The translations under genes were made by a program, and so were the position numbers. Shown piece after piece: positions 23,830-32,400 of a stretch of DNA of 43,867 nt (position 1 is the first letter of the stretch; each line of letters begins with the position of its first letter). The DNA comes from an uncultured Solobacterium sp. (lineage in GTDB: Bacteria; Bacillota_I; Bacilli_A; Erysipelotrichales; Erysipelotrichaceae), in assembly GCA_900543035.1 (NCBI GenBank), contig UQPV01000017.1, forward strand, positions 1 to 43,867, written 5' to 3'. The notes under the pieces are model-generated. The model saw only the letters and a list, made by a program, of their open reading frames with translations, ran no database searches and was not told where the DNA came from.

Positions 23830-24891
23830 ATGAAACAGGGAAAGAAGTATGCGTTGAATCTGCTTTTGATCATCATCGTCACCGTATTTGCGGTATGGTT
23901 TGCCTTGAAGGACAATTATGAGGAGGTCCTGCGGCTCATCTCGGAGATGCCGTGGTATTTCCTGTTGATCATCATGGCATGGGGCATCATCTACACGCTG
24001 GTCATCGGATGGATCTATAAGGTGCTGGGCCGGCGGTATCGGAAAGACTATCGGTTCATTCACGGCGCGGTCATCGCGTTCGTGGGCAGCTTTTTTTCGG
24101 GCATCACGCCCAGCGCCACCGGCGGTCAGTTCGCGCAGGCCTATATCCTGAAAAAGCAGGGGATCAAGATCAGCGACGGCGCGTCGCTGCTGTGGGCGGA
24201 CTTCATCGTGTATCAGACCACGATGATGGTCTATGTCACGGTGCTCTTCTTGCTTAAGTTTGGCTATTACAGCGCGCAGAGCGGCTGGTTCAATCTGATC
24301 CTGGTCGGATATCTGATCAACCTGGCCGTCATCGCGGCATTGTATACGATGGCGCTGTTCCCTAAAGTGTATGTGAAGCTGAGTGCAGTCGTGGTCAATC
24401 TGCTGGCGAAGCTGCATCTGATCAAAGATCGCGAAAAGACGCTTGAGGGGTGGAACCTTCAGCTTGCCAGCTTTACCAGCGAGATCAAGAAACTGACGAA
24501 GGACAAAAAGATGATCGTCAAGACGAGCGCCATCAATGTGCTGCGGATGACGCTGCAGTTTTCTCTGCCCTATTTCATCGCATTGATGATGGGCATTTCG
24601 CTGCAGCCAGGACAGCTGCTGGATGTGATCGCGCTTTCCAGCTTTGTCATGATGGCCAACAGCTTTATCCCGATCCCGGGCGCCAGCGGCGGTACCGAGG
24701 TGGTGTTCACGCTCATGTTCAGCGGCATGCTGGGGGCAGGGACCGGCGCGGTCATGATCCTCTGGCGGTTCTCCACCTATCATCTGGTGATGATCGTCGG
24801 CGCTGCCGTATTCGTGCTGGCCAAGCGCTATTATGACAGGAAAAAGCTGAAGGAAGATGAAATCGGCATTCAGAATGAGGAGGTGCTGTGA
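23830..24891 (+). CDS. MprF-type flippase-like membrane protein (LPG_synthase_TM / UPF0104)
   Basis: A 353-residue protein with about eight membrane helices, matching the lysylphosphatidylglycerol synthase transmembrane family without the synthetase domain. Marks are FSGITPSATGGQFAQAYILKK and the later NSFIPIPGASGGTEVVFT. Such proteins are thought to flip or move lipid-linked substrates. The gene after it encodes a glycolipid-type glycosyltransferase and starts on the last base of this gene's stop, so the pair may make and translocate a glycolipid. The start at 23830 follows AAGGTG at seven bases. Confidence 0.85.
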   Translation: MKQGKKYALNLLLIIIVTVFAVWFALKDNYEEVLRLISEMPWYFLLIIMAWGIIYTLVIGWIYKVLGRRYRKDYRFIHGAVIAFVGSFFSGITPSATGGQFAQAYILKKQGIKISDGASLLWADFIVYQTTMMVYVTVLFLLKFGYYSAQSGWFNLILVGYLINLAVIAALYTMALFPKVYVKLSAVVVNLLAKLHLIKDREKTLEGWNLQLASFTSEIKKLTKDKKMIVKTSAINVLRMTLQFSLPYFIALMMGISLQPGQLLDVIALSSFVMMANSFIPIPGASGGTEVVFTLMFSGMLGAGTGAVMILWRFSTYHLVMIVGAAVFVLAKRYYDRKKLKEDEIGIQNEEVL

Positions 24892-26873
24892 TGCGGATCG
24901 GTATTTTTACGGATACATATACACCGGATATCAACGGGGTCGTTTCCTCGGTCGTGACGCTGCAGAGAGGACTGGAAGCGGCCGGCCATGAGGTATATGT
25001 CGTGACGGGACAGAAGAATTCTCTGCATGCGCATCGGGAAGGCAATGTGATCCGCATGCCCGGGGTAGAGCTGAAAAAGCTGTATGGCTATACGCTGAGC
25101 ACGCCCTATCATTTTGAGGTGAAAAAAGAAGTGGAAGACCTGCATCTGGATGTCATCCATGTCCAGCAGGAATTCTCCGTAGGGATCTTTGGACGCATAC
25201 TGGGACATAATCTGCATATCCCGGTCGTCTATACTTATCATACGCTGTATGAGGACTATACGCATTATGTGAATTTCTTTGATCTGAACAGTGTGGAAAA
25301 GATCAGCAAGAAGGCGGTCTATTCGCTTTCCCGCTATCTGTGCAATTCGGTTTCCGGCATCATCGCGCCCAGCGAAAAGACGAGGGAAAAGCTGCTGGGC
25401 TATGGCGTGACGCGTCCGATCTATGTGATCCCGACCGGATTGGATCTGGACAGCTTTGCGCATGAACAGGTATCCGGCGAGCTGTGCGCGCAGGTGCGGG
25501 AGCGCCATGGCATCCGCGCAAAAGAGCGCATCATCACTTATCTGGGCCGGATCGCTTCGGAAAAGAGCATCGACATGATCGTCAGCGGCGCTGCGCTGAT
25601 CCGCAATCCCGACTGCCGGATCATGATCGTGGGCGGCGGTCCTTCGCTGGATGAGCTGAAACAGCAGGCGCAGCGAGAAGGGATCAGCGACCGCATCATC
25701 TTCACCGGACCTGTTCCGCCTCAGGAAGTTCCTGCATATTACGCCATCAGCGAGGCATTCGTCAGCGCGTCTACCTCTGAGACGCAGGGCATGACGTTCA
25801 TCGAGGCGCTGGCCGGCGGACTGCCGATCTTCGCCCGCCCTGACGAAGTGCTGGAAGGCCTCGTCGAGGAAGGCGTGACAGGCTTTTACTTCACGGATCC
25901 CCAGGAGTTTGCCGCCAAGGCAGATGCGTTCCTGGAGATGGATGAAGAGCGCGTGAACAAGATGCGTCAGGCCGCGGTCGAACGAAGCGTGCAGTATGAC
26001 ATGCATACGTTTGCCAACAAAGTGTTGACCGTATACCAGATGGTGATCGACGGCTATCATGAAGATTATGAAGTCACCAAGATCAGGGTGCTGGACGATA
26101 TGGTGCGGGTGACGCTGGACAATGATTCGCTGGATGAGCCGCTTCGCCTGTATATGACGATCGAAGATTACTTCAGATATAAAGTGACGGTGCACAGCTT
26201 CATGGACGGCTCTTATGTCGCCTCTTTGCTGGAACAGCAGGAGGTCTATAAGGCGACGCGCAGCGCGCTGCGCCGGCTTTCTTCACGGGATTATACCTGC
26301 ATGGAGATGCGCCGTTATCTGATCCGGAACAAAGAGCTGAGCGAAGAAGAGGCAGAGACGGTCATCGCGGATCTGAAAGCGCGGGGCTTGCTGGATGATG
26401 CGCGTTACGCGATGGATAAGACGGCGTATTATGCGCAAAACGGCTATGGCCGCAGCAAGATCATGCGCACGCTGCTGAAAAAAGGCATCGATCGGGAGAG
26501 CGCAGAAGCTGCGCTGGCACAGCTCGGCGATGAAGATGAAGAAGAGATGGCATTGGTCTTTGCCCAGAAGCTGCTGGGCGGGATCAAGGACCGCTCGAAG
26601 AAGATGAAGAAACAGATGATCGTCGCCCGGCTGATGGCGCAGGGCTACAGCGGCGAGCTTGCCCGCCGGGCCGCCGAGCGGCTGGAGCTGGACGATGATG
26701 AAGAAAGCGAGGCCCTGGACAAGACGATCGCCAAGGCGCTGCGCCTGTATGCCTCACGCGTTGAAGGCAGCCGGCTGCAGCAGAAGATCGTCGCCTATTG
26801 CCTGCAGAAGGGCTTTCCTTCAGATATGGTGAGACAGAGACTGGAAGAACGGGAGTGGAACGACAATGAATAG
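24891..26873 (+). CDS. GT4 glycosyltransferase fused to a C-terminal RecX domain
   Basis: A 660-residue protein. Residues 1 to about 385 form a GT-B, GT4-family glycosyltransferase like diacylglycerol glucosyltransferases: MRIGIFTDTYTPDINGV, VIPTGLDLDSF, ITYLGRIASEKS, and the donor-site ETQGMTFIEALAGG. From about 390 a complete RecX-like region follows: a beta-hairpin (VTKIRVLDDMVRVTL), then the three-helix repeats ATRSALRRLSSRDYTCMEMRRYLIRNK, ADLKARGLLDDARYA, GRSKIMRTLLKKGID, ending about residue 655. RecX normally binds RecA and limits its filaments. Fusion to a lipid glycosyltransferase is not an arrangement I know. No frameshift or stop separates the halves. GAGGAGG is seven bases before the ATG, which overlaps the upstream TGA; the end overlaps yhaM by eight bases. 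Confidence 0.88.
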   Translation: MRIGIFTDTYTPDINGVVSSVVTLQRGLEAAGHEVYVVTGQKNSLHAHREGNVIRMPGVELKKLYGYTLSTPYHFEVKKEVEDLHLDVIHVQQEFSVGIFGRILGHNLHIPVVYTYHTLYEDYTHYVNFFDLNSVEKISKKAVYSLSRYLCNSVSGIIAPSEKTREKLLGYGVTRPIYVIPTGLDLDSFAHEQVSGELCAQVRERHGIRAKERIITYLGRIASEKSIDMIVSGAALIRNPDCRIMIVGGGPSLDELKQQAQREGISDRIIFTGPVPPQEVPAYYAISEAFVSASTSETQGMTFIEALAGGLPIFARPDEVLEGLVEEGVTGFYFTDPQEFAAKADAFLEMDEERVNKMRQAAVERSVQYDMHTFANKVLTVYQMVIDGYHEDYEVTKIRVLDDMVRVTLDNDSLDEPLRLYMTIEDYFRYKVTVHSFMDGSYVASLLEQQEVYKATRSALRRLSSRDYTCMEMRRYLIRNKELSEEEAETVIADLKARGLLDDARYAMDKTAYYAQNGYGRSKIMRTLLKKGIDRESAEAALAQLGDEDEEEMALVFAQKLLGGIKDRSKKMKKQMIVARLMAQGYSGELARRAAERLELDDDEESEALDKTIAKALRLYASRVEGSRLQQKIVAYCLQKGFPSDMVRQRLEEREWNDNE

Positions 26874-27819
26874 ATTACTCAGGGAACTGATCGACGGGGA
26901 TCGCGGGAGCATCCGCGTACTGCTCAGCAGCTGCAGCAGGGGCGTTACGGCCAAGGGCGCCCCATATCTTTCGTTTACGCTGCAGGATAAGAGCGGGACG
27001 ATGGATGCGAAATACTGGAACGTTTCCGAAGAGCTGCTCGATCTGTACGAACCAGGCATGATCGTGGATGCGATGGGAGATGTGCTCAGCCACAATCATC
27101 AGCTGCAGTTTCGCGTCAAGCAGATGGATATCGTGGAAGAGGACGTCAGCGTCTATGATTTCGTGCAGGAAGGACCGATCCCTGCGGATCAGATGAAGCG
27201 GGAGATCGAACAGACGCTGTCGCAGATCCAAAATGATACGCTGTCGCTGATCATCCAGGCTGTCTATGAGCGATATGGCCATGACTTTTTCGAATATCCG
27301 GCTGCTACCCGCAATCATCATGATTTTGTCGGCGGGCTGGCGACGCATACCATCGGCATGCTCAGGCTGGCCAATGCGATCGCAGATCAGTATCCGATGC
27401 TCAACCGGGATCTGCTGGTGAGCGGGACGTTCCTGCACGATCTGGGCAAGATCAAGGAATTCAGCGCGCCGGTCGTTCCCAGCTACACCACGCCGGGGAA
27501 GCTGCTTGGCCACATTTCGATCTTTCAGGCCGAGCTGACGAAGATCGCGGCCGAGCTTGGGATAGAGGACAGTGAGGAAGTATTGCTGCTGAGGCATATG
27601 ATCCTTTCCCATCATGGGGTGCATGAGTATGGCTCGCCGGTGCTGCCGATGATCCCAGAGGCAGAAGTGCTGCATCTGATCGATAACCTGGATGCGCGGA
27701 TGAATACGATCCAGAAGGCGCTGGATATCACAGAGGAAGGCGCATTCACCCAGCGGATCTTCGCACTGGAAAACCGCAGCTTTTATAAGAGCACACTGTC
27801 CGCAGACGAGGAAGGATGA
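26866..27819 (+). CDS. yhaM: 3'-5' exoribonuclease YhaM family
   Basis: A 317-residue protein with an N-terminal OB-fold (YLSFTLQDKSGTMDAKYWN) and an HD domain (GGLATHTIGMLRLA, SGTFLHDLGKIKE, RHMILSHHG), as in Bacillus YhaM and staphylococcal Cbf1. It degrades RNA, and possibly single-stranded DNA, from the 3' end using divalent metal. The ATG lies inside the last codons of the RecX fusion, so it is translationally coupled to it; a nucleic-acid role for that neighbour's RecX half would fit this company. Confidence 0.92.
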   Translation: MNRLLRELIDGDRGSIRVLLSSCSRGVTAKGAPYLSFTLQDKSGTMDAKYWNVSEELLDLYEPGMIVDAMGDVLSHNHQLQFRVKQMDIVEEDVSVYDFVQEGPIPADQMKREIEQTLSQIQNDTLSLIIQAVYERYGHDFFEYPAATRNHHDFVGGLATHTIGMLRLANAIADQYPMLNRDLLVSGTFLHDLGKIKEFSAPVVPSYTTPGKLLGHISIFQAELTKIAAELGIEDSEEVLLLRHMILSHHGVHEYGSPVLPMIPEAEVLHLIDNLDARMNTIQKALDITEEGAFTQRIFALENRSFYKSTLSADEEG

Positions 27820-27826
27820 TGTGCCT

Positions 27827-27848
27827 GCCGCTTGACGCGGCTTTTTTT
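27827..27848 (+). terminator. Intrinsic terminator after yhaM
   Basis: GCCGC-ttgac-GCGGC followed by seven Ts, closing the four-gene class of transcripts from 23680. Confidence 0.85.
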
Positions 27849-27904
27849 CTGGATCAAGCGATCAAAAAGAATGAAAAACATGACGCTGGTGAAGGGCTTT
27901 CGCA

Positions 27905-27947
27905 TTGACAAAACCAAAAATAAGAAGTAAACTAAGAATAGTTCTTA
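27905..27947 (+). promoter_or_regulatory. perR-rbr promoter with a Fur/PerR-type 7-1-7 operator
   Basis: TTGACA (27905-27910), 17 bases, TAAACT (27928-27933). Directly overlapping is TAAGAATAGTTCTTA (27933-27947), an inverted repeat of the 7-1-7 layout used by Fur-family repressors, with six of seven arm positions matched. Position over the -10 and start implies repression, most simply autoregulation by the downstream gene. Confidence 0.75.
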
Positions 27948-27962
27948 AGATTGGAGGCTGTC

Positions 27963-28364
27963 ATGAAGAGAAAAACATCCAGACAACGGGAGATGATCCT
28001 GGACTATCTGATGTCAGTGAACGGACATCCTACAGCTGAGGAGATCTTCAAGAATATGAATGCGCAGGGCACGCAGATCTCGCTTGCCACGGTCTACCGG
28101 AACCTGGGAATTCTGGAGGAGATGCATAAAATCCGCAGAGTTGCCCATCCTGAAGAAGGGTATTGTTATGACAGGACCAGCAGGCCGCATCATCACCTGC
28201 ACTGCATCCGCTGCAATCAGATCTATGATCTGCCGCTTCCCTATGAGGATGCGCTGAATGCGCGGATCGCCAGTCAGAGCGGAATGACGGTATTCTCTCA
28301 TTCGATCATGGCAGAGGGAATCTGTGAACACTGTCGCAAAGAAACAGATGAATGTAAGGAGTGA
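27963..28364 (+). CDS. perR: Fur family peroxide/metal repressor (PerR-like)
   Basis: A 133-residue Fur-family repressor: an N-terminal winged helix (TSRQREMILDYLMSVNGHPTAEEIF, ATVYRNLGILEE), the His-rich metal site RPHHHLHCIRC, and a second Cys pair in GICEHC forming the structural zinc site with CIRC. PerR-type members use iron to sense peroxide. The neighbour is rubrerythrin, a peroxide-reducing protein, which favours PerR over Fur or Zur. GGAGG precedes the ATG by five bases. It is followed at once by rubrerythrin in the same operon. Confidence 0.85.
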   Translation: MKRKTSRQREMILDYLMSVNGHPTAEEIFKNMNAQGTQISLATVYRNLGILEEMHKIRRVAHPEEGYCYDRTSRPHHHLHCIRCNQIYDLPLPYEDALNARIASQSGMTVFSHSIMAEGICEHCRKETDECKE

Positions 28365-28370
28365 ATGAAC

Positions 28371-28910
28371 ATGGAACTGAAAGGATCAAAGACTGAACAG
28401 AATCTGATGGCGGCATTTGCCGGTGAAAGCCAGGCACGCAACAAGTACACGTATTATGCGCAGAAGGCAAGAGAAGAAGGCATGGAACAGATCGCGCGCA
28501 TCTTCGAAGAAACGGCGCGCAACGAGCAGGAACATGCCAAGCTGTGGTTCAAGGCGCTTCATGGTGACGCGATGCCGGATACGGCGGCCAACCTGGAAGA
28601 CGCAGCGGCAGGAGAGAATTATGAGTGGACCGATATGTACAAGCATATGGCGGAAACAGCGCGTGAAGAAGGATTCCAGAAGATCGCTTTCCAGATGGAG
28701 AAAGTGGCAGAGATCGAGAAGCGTCATGAAGAGCGCTACCTGAAGCTGCTGGAAAACGTGAAGAACGGCACTGTGTTTGAGAAGAGTGAAAAGACGATGT
28801 GGGTATGCGATATCTGCGGATACAGCATCGAAGCGGAGAAAGCGCCGAAGGTCTGCCCGGTATGCGGCTATGAAGGCTCTCACTTCGCACAGGAAGCAAA
28901 GAATTATTAA
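28371..28910 (+). CDS. rbr: Rubrerythrin
   Basis: A 179-residue rubrerythrin: an N-terminal four-helix diiron domain with ExxH-type motifs ([34 protein letters not shown] region) and a C-terminal rubredoxin-type iron site with CDICGY and CPVCGYEG. It reduces hydrogen peroxide in anaerobes. The start at 28371 has AAGGAG nine bases before it; an in-frame ATG at 28365 is too close. Same transcript as perR, so it is induced when the repressor is inactivated by peroxide. Confidence 0.95.
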   Translation: MELKGSKTEQNLMAAFAGESQARNKYTYYAQKAREEGMEQIARIFEETARNEQEHAKLWFKALHGDAMPDTAANLEDAAAGENYEWTDMYKHMAETAREEGFQKIAFQMEKVAEIEKRHEERYLKLLENVKNGTVFEKSEKTMWVCDICGYSIEAEKAPKVCPVCGYEGSHFAQEAKNY

Positions 28911-28929
28911 TGCTTTAACAGCATAAATG

Positions 28930-28969
28930 AACAGGTGATACATATAAGGATATCGCCTGTTTTATTTTG
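28930..28969 (+). terminator. Intrinsic terminator after rubrerythrin
   Basis: ACAGGTGATA/TATCGCCTGT (one G-T pair) with a ten-base loop, then a T-rich tract. Confidence 0.85.
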
Positions 28970-29407
28970 CGGATAATTAACGGGAATTTTATGCAAAAAA
29001 AATGTTAAAAAATATCGTAAAAATATAATAATACTGTAGCAGTTTAGATATACAAATATGGACATATTTGTAAATTTTGACCATATTATCTAATAAAAAG
29101 ACAAAATGGTCCATTTTTCGTGCAAATCAAAGATAAAAATAACAAAAAATACAACATAATTACCAAAAATTATAAAATTATCCGCTTTCATTTTCCAAAT
29201 TCTGTGTTAAAGTATGTGCGTACACCGAGAGGAAACTCTGTGAACAGTTTGTGTCAGGACCGCGACCTTCTTTTGTGGGACATCCTTGTGCCGGTCCGCT
29301 TGCTGGAGCAGAGAGAAAGGAGTGAGAAAACAGATCATAGGACGTACATCAGTTGCATCACATGGCATGAGCAGATCAGTAGACTCTTTTATTTTTTATG
29401 CCGGTGA
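28970..29407 (+). promoter_or_regulatory. Long AT-rich upstream region and structured leader of the GH31 gene, with a perfect operator-like palindrome
   Basis: No gene is seen in this stretch. At 29051-29072 two perfect ten-base arms, TACAAATATG and CATATTTGTA, are separated by GA: a strong operator candidate. A second, looser inverted pair GACCAT/ATGGTC follows (about 29079 and 29107). TTTCAT-N16-TAAAGT around 29190-29215 is one possible promoter, but the true start is uncertain. From about 29222 the sequence is less AT-rich and can fold: AGAG-GAAA-CTCT, GGACCG/CGGTCC, and CATCAC-AT-GGCAT paired with ATGCC-G-GTGATG (29356-29368 with 29398-29409). Thus the GH31 gene probably has a long, structured 5' untranslated region. 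Confidence 0.5.
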
Positions 29408-29446
29408 TGTAAGCGCTAACTTGTCAGTGAGTTAAGCGCTGACTTG
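29408..29446 (+). promoter_or_regulatory. Tandem catabolite-responsive elements (CcpA sites) before the GH31 gene
   Basis: TGTAAGCGCTAACT (29408-29421) fits the cre consensus TGWAANCGNTNWCA at 13 of 14 positions. A second copy, GTTAAGCGCTGACT (29431-29444), follows; the shared core TAAGCGCTRACTTG repeats 23 bases apart, two helical turns. They lie downstream of the probable promoter, where CcpA would act as a roadblock when preferred sugars are present. Confidence 0.65.
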
Positions 29447-29485
29447 CTTTGTTTGATTTAAAGAAAGGTGAACTGTTAATTTTTT

Positions 29486-32400
29486 ATGAGTAAATTGTTT
29501 GAGAGAATTGGAAAGACAACTCTTGCCATTGCTCTTGCTTTGCCGACACTCAGCACTGGCGTAACGGTATTCGCCAACGATGAGAACACGGAAAGCCAGA
29601 CAGACGCTGGAACAGAGACATCTGCTAGTTATCCTGCTGCGCAGGACGGCTATACTTATGTCAGCAGCGTCGCATCTGTTTCTCAGGAGGCAAACGACGT
29701 AACGTTGACCCTGGAAGCAGGAGAGCGCATTCGTTTCAGATTCCTGGAAGGAAATGTATTCAGAATGTATATGGCAGCGCCTGGAGAAGAGTTCCAGGAG
29801 TATCCGACACCGAACAGCTCGGATCATTCAGCTACGATCACGAATAAGACCGATGCCGATTATTATACGGATTATAAGGTAGAACCGCAGCTTATCGAAG
29901 ATGATTCTACTGTAACGATGATCGCAGAAGGCGGCATCACGATCACGGTAGATAAGGCAACTGCAATGATGACGGTCACAAATGCACAGGGAGAGACCGT
30001 GATCAAGGAAGCTGCGCCGATCCAGTATCGCAATGGAAGCACCATCCAGACGCTGGCAACCAGCCCGGATGAATACTTCTATGGCGGCGGTACGCAGAAC
30101 GGACGCTTCTCACACAAGGGTGAAGTCATCAACATCACCAACAGCAACAACTGGGTAGATGGCGGCGTAGCCAGCCCGAACCCGTTCTATTGGTCAACTA
30201 ATGGATACGGTGTTGTCCGCAATACGTGGAAGCCGGGTGCTTATGACTTTACGAGTGATGAAACGATCACAACGACACACAATGAAGAGCGTTTCGACGC
30301 ATACTTCTTTGTGGATGACAGCGCTGCAGGTATCCTCAAAGATTACTATGAACTGACTGGAAATCCGGTCGAACTTCCAGAATATGCATGGTATCTTGGT
30401 CACTTGAACTGCTACAACCGCGACTATTGGCTGGAGGTCGATGAAGGCACGAGAGGCGCGGTCAAACTGGGTGACAAATGGTATAGAGAATCACAGACTG
30501 ATAATGGCGGTGAGCGTGAAACATTAAATAACGATGACAACATCAGCGCACGTGCCATCATTGATGAATATGAAGATTACGATATGCCGTTTGGCTGGTT
30601 CCTGCCGAATGATGGTTATGGCTGTGGTTATGGCCAGACTGATTCTTTCCAGGGAGATATCGATAACTTGCAAGCATTTGCGGATTATGCGATTTCCAAG
30701 GGCGTGCAGACCGGTCTGTGGACACAGTCTAATCTGTGGCCGGCCGATCCGGATAACCCGCAAAAGGGTGAACGCTATATCTACGCTGAAGTAGATGCTG
30801 GTGTACACGCCGTCAAGACCGACGTTGCGTGGGTAGGCGCAGGTTACTCCATGGCATTGAACGGCATTTCTGTCGCATATGATGCCATTACTTCCAGATC
30901 CGGCATGAAGCCGACGATCGTTACGCTGGACGGTTGGGCCGGTACGCAGCGTTACGGTGGTATCTGGACCGGTGACCAGTCTGGAGGACAGTGGGAATAC
31001 ATCCGCTTCCATATCCCGACATACATCGGTACATCTCTGTCCGGTCAGCCGAATATCGGTTCTGACATGGACGGTATCTTCGGCGGAGGCGATCCGACCA
31101 TCTGGACGCGTGACTTCCAGTGGAAGACCTTCACGACATACATGCTTGACATGGATGGCTGGGGAAGCAACCAGAAGAGCCCATGGGCAATGGGACAGGA
31201 TGGAACTTCCATCAACCGCGCATATCTAAAGCTGAAGGCACAGCTGATGCCGTACATCAATACGATTTCCCATGAAGGAACCGCAGCAGGCGGCCTGCCG
31301 ATGATCCGCGCGATGTTCCTCGAAGAGGAAAACGAATACACACTTGGTACGGCAACGCAGTATCAGTACATGTTTGGTGACAACTTCCTCGTTGCCCCGA
31401 TCTATCAGGATACGGCAGCTGATGAAGATGGCAATGATATCCGTAACGATATCTATCTGCCGAGCACGAGCGATGTATGGATCGACTACTTCACTGGTGA
31501 ACAGTATCGCGGCGGACAGATCCTGAACTACTTTGACGCACCGATCTGGAAGCTGCCGTTGTTTGTCAAGAACGGATCCATCGTTCCGATGTATCCGGAA
31601 AACAACAACCCGGAAGCCATTACAGAAACGAATCCGAATGGTCTGGATGATTCTCAGCGCATCGTTGAGTTCTGGCCTGCAGGAAGCACCGAATTTGAAG
31701 CATATGAAGATGATGGTAAGACTTTAGGCGGTGCAAGCGCAACGACTTTATATACTTCAGTTGTTGATGGTGATACCGCAACGCTGACAGCGAACAAGAC
31801 CATTGGTCAGTATACGGATATGACGCATGAGCGTTCTACTGAGTTCATCGTGAATGTATCTCAGGAACCGACAGCTGTTACTGGTTCTGTTGCTGGACAG
31901 GATGTCACATTCACTAAGGTCGATTCCATGAAAGCATTGGAAGAGGCTGAAGGCAATGTGTACTTCTATGATCCTTCCCCGAGCGTATATGTGACGCAGT
32001 TCGCGGATGAAGGATCATCTATCGCGGATCTTGATGCGACTTCTACGCCGAAGCTGTATGTCAAGTCTGGCGCGAAGACCAACATCAGTGAGTATGATTT
32101 CCAGGTCGTTGTCGAAGGCTTTGCCAATGAGCAGACGCTGCCGGCAAATGAACTGGATGAGGCTTTGACCGTACCGGCAAATCTGCGTGAGGTCGACAAG
32201 TCTGATGATTATATCACGGTAGGATGGGACGCTGTTGATGGAATCAATGCTTATGACATCGAAGTCGATGGCACTGTATTCAACAACATCGAAGCAACGA
32301 CTTACACGCAGGATGATCTGATGTTCTCTACGGAGCACACTTATCGTGTACGTTCTGTAAGCGCAGATGGTCATTATTCTAACTGGTCTGAACCGATCAT

